Both the position numbers and the translations under genes were made by a program. Under the pieces are notes generated by a model, which did no database searches, had not been told where the DNA came from, and was given only the letters and a program-made list of their open reading frames with translations. Positions 58,714 to 64,000 of a stretch of DNA of 64,000 nucleotides are shown piece after piece. Numbering within the stretch: the stretch's first letter is position 1; every line of letters starts with the position of its first letter. Source of the DNA: Cyanophora paradoxa (lineage: Eukaryota; Glaucocystophyceae; Cyanophorales; Cyanophoraceae); NCBI GenBank assembly GCA_004431415.1, contig QPMI01000010.1:434001-498000 (forward strand). The letters are read 5' to 3'.

Positions 58714-60053
58714 GAGTTCTTGCAGTCGGCGTTGCCGACGGTGATCATCGAGTCGTCGAACTTGTCCTTGTCGGAGCGGCCGTTGTTGAGCGTGTCAAGG
58801 AGGCTCTTGCGCTCCTTGTTCGGGTTGAACGAGTGCTTCCAATCTTTGCACTGCGCATGCCAAATTAAATTTGAAGACTTCAGCCTCTCACGGTTCGGCG
58901 GTCTCATTTTAGTTTATTTAAAAACGAGCATGAGTGTTCTAAATTAAATTTGATTCGACCGTAATAGTGATCATCATCATCATCGGATGTAATAAAATAT
59001 TCTATCAAGACGCATACCTTGCTCTCGGTGTCGAAGCTCGTGGAGACGGTGGTGGACTGCTCGGTCACGTTCGACTGCACGGCCACCGAAGACTGCGGGC
59101 CGCTGACGCCGGCCGACATCGCCGAGTCCGGCGTGGCGGCAGCGGCGGTCGCGTTCGAGTTCGAGTTCGACGCCGGAGCGGCCGCGGGGGTCGGCGTCGG
59201 CGCCGCGGCGGCCGCGGCCGCGGGGCTCGGCGTGGCGCCTGCTGACGTCGACGATGTCGAATTCGAAGTCGAGGGCGGCGCCGAGCTCGAGGGAGAGGGC
59301 GTCGGCGAAGGCGTCGAGGCACTGGCTGCTGCGGCCTGCGGAGTCGGAGTCGCAGCCGCGGCTTCCGGGACAGCGCTCGGGCTCGGAGATGCGCTCGGGC
59401 TGGGGCTCGGCGAGGCGCTCGGGCTGGGGCTCGGAGATGCGCTGGGGCTTGGGCTGGGGGTGGGACTGGGCGAAGGCGTAGACGTCGGCCCGGCGGGCAG
59501 AATGAAATTGCTCGTATTCTTCCCCGTGTTAGCGCCGTTTGATGCAATAGTGGTGCCAGTTACATCCCGGTAGGCCGTCGACACGCAGCTGATGTTGAAT
59601 TCCTGCGTGTAAGGCCCAGATATGTTCTGCGCATGCGTCCCAAAATAACGTTAGAATAGCCAGTCCTGTATACGTACGTATACATCGTGTACGTAGGGAT
59701 CTTCTCACCACAGTTGTGGTCGTGCTTCCGATTTGGATACACGAACCCGTCTGAGCCACGACGACGAGGCCGGAGTCGTATGGCCCTGCAGGATCTTTGA
59801 CCCCCGTCGGGCTGGAAACGCTGCAGACAGTCTTCACGCTGCAGGCTTTGGATTCCGGGTTGGTGTTGTCAGCCCCCTGCCACGAGACCGTGAGAACGAT
59901 GGCGCTGTATGTCAGGGCCGTCGCCGTCTGGCTCACTGCGTACGCCAAGCGATGATGATCATGAGCTCGCGAATTCGGAGCTCGCATAATATATAAGCTT
60001 GAGGCCTTGAGAAAGAGTGTGCGGGCGGTGGCCAACGCACCTGTCGTGCCCAT
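58714..60053 (-). CDS. 5' half of the interrupted Ser/Pro-rich host gene
   Basis: Minus-strand exons from ATG 60053 (MGTTG, then a GTGCGTT donor). The second exon carries SQTATALTYSAIVLTVSWQG and SGLVVVAQTGSCIQIGSTTT. A large exon (about 59600-59020) has TTIASNGANTGKNTSNFILP and a long Pro-Ser linker ((S/A)PSPSPS repeats) with an Ala/Thr-rich region, ending at a GTATGC donor. A later exon carries HSFNPNKERKSLLDTLNNGR and ITVGNADCKNS before a GTGCGC donor at 58713. The provirus lies 34 bp into that intron; the next exon is at 31311. Pro/Ser linkers are typical of algal extracellular or wall proteins. Without the provirus the intron would be about 98 bp. Confidence 0.65.
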
Positions 60054-62527
60054 CGATCGGTATGCTGGATCTCGAAGAGAAAGTGTATGGGACTAGTACT
60101 AGTACGTATACTGCCAGCGCGGCGCGGCCCCGCCGGCAGCTACAGCTATATATATATATAGCTACTACGCAGCTAGCAGCCCTAGCCTAGTAGCTGTGCT
60201 AGCGCTACTGCCGCAGCAGTACCGCGGACCGGTAGCCTGCGGCGGTATCAGTGATACTGGCCCAGTGCAGTGGTATCCGGGATAATCCGGCTGCAGCCTG
60301 CCAGGCTGGCAGCTAGCTGTCTGCAAGCTTATAGCTTACTAGGTTTAAGACTGCATGCGCATGCGCATGCGCATGCGCAGCTGGAGAGCGCGCGAGCGTG
60401 ACGTCCGACGGTCATGACTTGGCCCGCGGCCATGGCCCATATGCATGGTGCGACACTCGGCAACGTTAACGTTAACACTGCGAGTCTGCGACTCCGGCCG
60501 CCGCGCGCGGCGCCGGCGCCCGAATCCGTACGGGTACGGTAGTACTACCGTAGTAGATCTAGAAGAAGTTGTTTGAGAAGTTCAACGGTTATTTTTAAGG
60601 GCTAGGCCATGCGCCGCCGACTCGGCGCCGAGCCTAGCACAGCACGCCGGTCCCATAGGGGCCGCGCCGGCGGCTGCATATTATACAGCAAATATATGCA
60701 GTTAACCGTATATACCCAAATATATAATTCTTTTACTCAAGACTTGCGTGACCTCACGCTCTTGGTGATTGGCCAGGCGCACGTGTGCCTCACGTGTGCC
60801 GCCCAGCAGCACTACCCCCCGCCTACGTTCGCCCAAACTTTCCGCCCGGCTAGCTCGCTCCGCTCGCTCCAGCGCTCGGCCTGCGCGCGCTCCGCGTGCT
60901 CGGGAAGCATGTGCGACGCTCTCGCTTGCTTGCCGCCGCCCGCCGCAGACAAACGCTCCTCGAAGGCGATCCTGCGGCGCGCGTCTTCCGTCAACGCTCT
61001 CCCCGTGCTTTAGATGTGTGTACCAAGCTCTAGACGGGCCGGGGCGCCAGGCCTGCCGCTGGATCGGTCCCGGTTGTTCGAATCGCGGTTTCCGCCCATC
61101 CGGCGCGGTTTCGCCGCCCCGACGCCGCTCGTCTTGTTGGGTGCGTTTCCCCGCCCTTGTGCATGCATTAGAACGCTGTTGCATGCCCAGGAAGAGTGCC
61201 GCCATCGCGAAAGACAGGTCGAGGTGCCTTGGACACGGGCCACGCGGGCGAGCGCTACATCGAAGGGGGGGCCGGGAGAGCGGTGCCAGAAGCTAGAAAA
61301 CATGCCTACGAACGCCTCGGAATGGCTCTGCGTGTGATCCCCGCCCAGGGCCGCCGCCGAGGTGAAGAACCGCACCTGAGTGGTGGCGGTGGTCCATCAG
61401 GCGGCGGCGAAATGGTCGCAGAAGAGAACGGAAAGGAAGTATAGCACCTGTACATCATGAAACGACGATGCGCAGCCGGCGAGCCAGCCCCCCGTCGTCA
61501 GGCGGTCGAGGACTCCGTGGTGCTGCGCACGCGGCGGGAGTGTGTGTCAGAACCACACGAACGATTCTCCTGCCGCGCACGCACGAGCTTCAATAGCTTG
61601 AAACGCATCAGATAGACCTCCTGTGGCATGCCCTGCACCCACACTTAGTGTGACTCCACCATGGCGGGAGTCAACTTATGGCGGGTTGCGAGGGCGCTCA
61701 AAAGCCGCACCTATCTGTTCATTAGAACCTTCTGAGCGTGCGCGGCATGTCCGGAGGCGCCACCTGCTGAATGCGCATCACAGCCTCTGCAGGAGCTGCG
61801 TAGTGCAAATCGCGCGGGTCAGCCCTGGGTGCTGGGGCATGGCGAATGTAAGCATTAAGCATGTATAGGAACCTGTAATGGAGCTACCATCGCTCGGCGA
61901 AATCGCTCGTGTGGATAACGGGATGGCCAGGCGCTGGCCTTTTCGCTCCTTTCGCTCCGTCAAGGCATCTTTCTGGATGCGCTGAGAGCTACGCCGATGC
62001 GCTTCGCGGCTCTCGCTGCTCAGGCTGCTCGCTGCCACGCACGAGGTCGCGGGTACGGTACGCTTCGTGCGCAGTGCCAAGCTCGAACGAAGGCTCGCCG
62101 TACCCACAAAGTTGAGTTGGAATTTGCGTACTACGGCGAGTCGAGTCAAAGAGTCCGAGTCTAAAACTCGAGCGATTTGCTGATTGGTCAAAAACGACTC
62201 GGAATTACTCAATCCACCGGCGCAGGTCCTGTTGGACCGGCGTGCTGTGGCTAGCTATAGCTAGGCTGCTAGGGCCGCTATAGCTAGGCCTGCGCCGCTG
62301 CGCGGCCTGCAGGCTGCATGCGCAGGCCCGCAGGGCCGCAGTGCCGGCGGCGCCGCGGCAGGCTGGCAGAGGCTGCGGCCCTGCGCGGCTGCGCGCGCGG
62401 CCTGCGCCTGCAGCCCGGCGGCCTGCAGGCTGCAGCCTGGCGCCGGCAGGTTGCAGCCTGCAGCTGCAAATAAACTTAGCCTGCCGCAGTGCAAGCTCAA
62501 CTTAGCTGCTGCTCAAGGCTGAAGCTA
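60054..62527. other. Repeat-rich host intergenic region, no confident gene
   Basis: The stretch contains many short palindromes, a (GCATGC)n alternating purine-pyrimidine tract at about 60353-60381, TATA repeats at about 60150, and CTGCAG/GGCCTGCAGG-rich low-complexity DNA at about 62280-62480. Open frames at 60600-61440 and on the minus strand at 61778-62212 show no domain and no convincing splice pattern. The 5' promoter of the interrupted host gene must lie at its left end. Confidence 0.5.
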
Positions 62528-62788
62528 CTAGTACTACTGTAGGAATGCTTTTTTAGCCGATGTTTTAAATTGCCGTATATTGCCGAGAGGCCGAATTCGG
62601 CAGTTTTAAGCCACGGCAATTCTAAGGGGTAGCTATAGGGCTAATCGGCAACTTTTGTATGGCGCGGCATTGGCGCCATATAGAGCGGAAATCTGGATTC
62701 GGCAATTTATCGCCACGGCAATTCCGGTTTTGGTCGAATTCGGCAATTTAACTACGCGGCAATTTAAGCAATCCTACAGTAGTACTAG
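62528..62788. mobile_element. MITE-like 261-bp element
   Basis: Terminal inverted repeats CTAGTACTACTGTAGGA (62528-62544) and TCCTACAGTAGTACTAG (62772-62788) flank an interior rich in GAATTCGGCAATTT and GCGGCAATT motifs in both orientations. There is no coding capacity. GCTA flanks both ends and may be a target duplication, though four bases could be chance. Confidence 0.65.
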
Positions 62789-62951
62789 GCTAGGCACTGC
62801 GGAATCCGGATCCCGCCGGAGCCGGAATTCGGAATCCGGATTCCGGATCCGCAATGACCTAACGGGCCAGTAGTAACGGCTTGCGAAACAAAAACGAAGC
62901 GACACAGGGGGCGAGAAAGAAAAAAAAGCGGAATCCAGTTGGCGAAAAGAA

Positions 62952-63024
62952 CGATCCCGGCGGGACTTGAACCCGCAATCTCTAGCTCCGGAGGCTAGCG
63001 CCTTATCCATTTGGCCACAGGACC
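62952..63024 (-). tRNA. tRNA-Arg (CCG)
   Basis: The 73-nt minus-strand sequence folds as a cloverleaf. The acceptor GGTCCTG pairs with CGGGATC (G-T wobbles), the anticodon stem CTAGC/GCTAG encloses the loop CTCCGGA with anticodon CCG, and the T arm GCGGG-TTCAAGT-CCCGC is perfect. The discriminator is G. It reads the CGG codon; no intron is present. Confidence 0.93.
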
Positions 63025-63600
63025 GATGAAAGGGCTCGTCGACCTGGTCTGCTGGATGGTTCAATGTGCGCTGAGGGTCGGGGGGTTCTTGTGTGCCGGG
63101 GGTACTTCGGGCTGGTCAGCGAAGGCGCTCACACCACATCACATCGATATCACCGATCCGGCGGCGCGCAGCGACGGGGCATTGCGCGGCCAGCATCTAG
63201 CAGCGGCCCCTCTAGATCTAGATCTAGAATTAGATCTCGCCCCGCGGGCGCTCGCTCGCGGTAAGCTAGCTGATCGAAGCTTAAGCTGCGTGTCAGCCAC
63301 GGCCTCGCATCGACTAGACGCTGCCGCCGATGCCGATATCGATGCCCTGGGGTGCTTTGGCCGGCTGCCGCGCGCCCTCGCGCGCCCCGGGCTGACGCGG
63401 CGAGGGCGCGCACTGCCGCAGTGCGCGTTCAGGTACGGCAACAGCGGCGCCGACACTACAGGCGGGCGGGCGCCAGCGTGCGGCGTGGGGCAAAGCGCTG
63501 TGCGTGCTCGAGGACGGTCCACGTGTACATGCACAGGCGCTCGTTCCCTTCCGCTCCACCGCTCTGCGCCTCCGCACGGGGCGGCGCCTCCAGCCTCGTC

Positions 63601-64000
63601 AGCCTCCTATAGCTAGCGCTGCGGCCGCGTCCCCCAAGCCCGGGTCCGGCCTCGCCGGTGCCCCGCGCGGCCGAGCTGCGCATGCGGGCGCGGCCTGCGC
63701 CGGCGAGCTGCACCCGCACCAGCCGCCGGCCCGCAGCTCCGTCGAAGGGAGGGGCCGGGCGGCCGGCGGCGCCGGCGGCGCCAGTGGCGCCGGCCTCGCG
63801 GCGGGCGGTCGGCCGCGCCCCGCGCCCCATGCATATGCCGAGCGCGAGCTCCAGCGCATCGAGAAGGTCCGCCCGCGGCCCGCCGGCTCCTTCCCACGTC
63901 CCGCCGCTCACGCCGCTCACGCATGGGCGCAGGAGGCGCTCTGGGCCTACTCCAAGGACCTGAAGGAGGGCGTGGAAACCGGGGCGCCCGACGCCGCGCG
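63601..64000 (+). CDS. Possible partial host gene at right edge
   Basis: A plus-strand frame reads through Ala/Pro/Arg-rich sequence into a more protein-like helical stretch (HAYAERELQRIEKVRPRP, then AWAQEALWAYSKDLKEGVET) and stays open at the window end. It might be the start or an internal exon of a gene continuing beyond the window. GC-rich DNA yields long chance frames, so this is tentative. Confidence 0.25.

Noticed and set aside
58668-58947. Plus-strand frames over the right junction
   Set aside because: They cross the virus/host boundary and run antisense to a host exon that has clear continuity on the minus strand.
60353-60381. GCATGC alternating tract as a regulatory site
   Set aside because: It could form Z-DNA, but there is no gene or motif nearby to support a function.
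61778-62212. Minus-strand 144-residue frame
   Set aside because: Ser/Arg-rich without domain, splice support or neighbouring exons; most likely a chance frame.

Overview
The window is a GC-rich nuclear contig from a unicellular eukaryote, most likely an alga. Host genes are broken by many short GT-AG introns, most starting GTACCCC or GTGCGCC and often having long C-runs before the 3' AG. The tRNA genes are eukaryotic in form. I cannot name the lineage from this sequence; pelagophyte- or haptophyte-like algae would fit. A much more AT-rich block of 27,298 bp (31376-58673) is a nearly complete integrated DNA virus of the Polinton-like / virophage-like class.

Host left arm (1-31369). In order: the end of a sensor histidine kinase gene (minus, running off the left edge); two tRNA-Asp(GTC) genes in an inverted repeat around weak coding regions; an unidentified acidic-tailed protein (plus); a P-loop GTPase with a Gly/Gln/Tyr-rich leader (minus), divergent from an erythromycin-esterase-family gene (plus); a coiled-coil protein (minus); and a 12-kb, intron-rich full-length ABCG/PDR transporter (plus).

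The provirus is flanked by a 6-bp target duplication, GAAATT, and has 149-bp terminal inverted repeats whose outer 75 bp are themselves palindromes. It lies in an intron of a minus-strand Ser/Pro-rich host gene whose two halves are at 58714-60053 and 30454-31311. From the left the virus encodes: a DDE (retroviral-type) integrase; a protein-primed family B DNA polymerase; an HNH-AP2 endonuclease; a small GRP-tailed basic protein; a TV-Pol/superfamily 3 helicase fusion; a short ORF; a 1.1-kb non-coding region with two different 31-bp-period hairpin arrays; several small proteins; a packaging ATPase; a double-jelly-roll major capsid protein; two penton/minor-capsid-like proteins; a patatin-like lipase (frameshifted); a very large phage-tail-fibre-like adhesin (frameshifted); two paralogous proteins, the second broken by an inverted copy of the virus/host junction; and an S-adenosylmethionine decarboxylase. 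Integration, replication, packaging, capsid and attachment functions are therefore all recognisable. I see no maturation protease.

Host right arm (58680-64000): the 5' half of the interrupted gene, a repeat-rich stretch with no confident gene, a MITE-like 261-bp element, a tRNA-Arg(CCG), and a possible partial gene at the right edge.

The most interesting items are the two polymerase systems in one element, the twin structured hairpin arrays, the viral AdoMet decarboxylase with its full catalytic triad spacing, the palindromic termini, and the inverted junction copy inside a viral gene.
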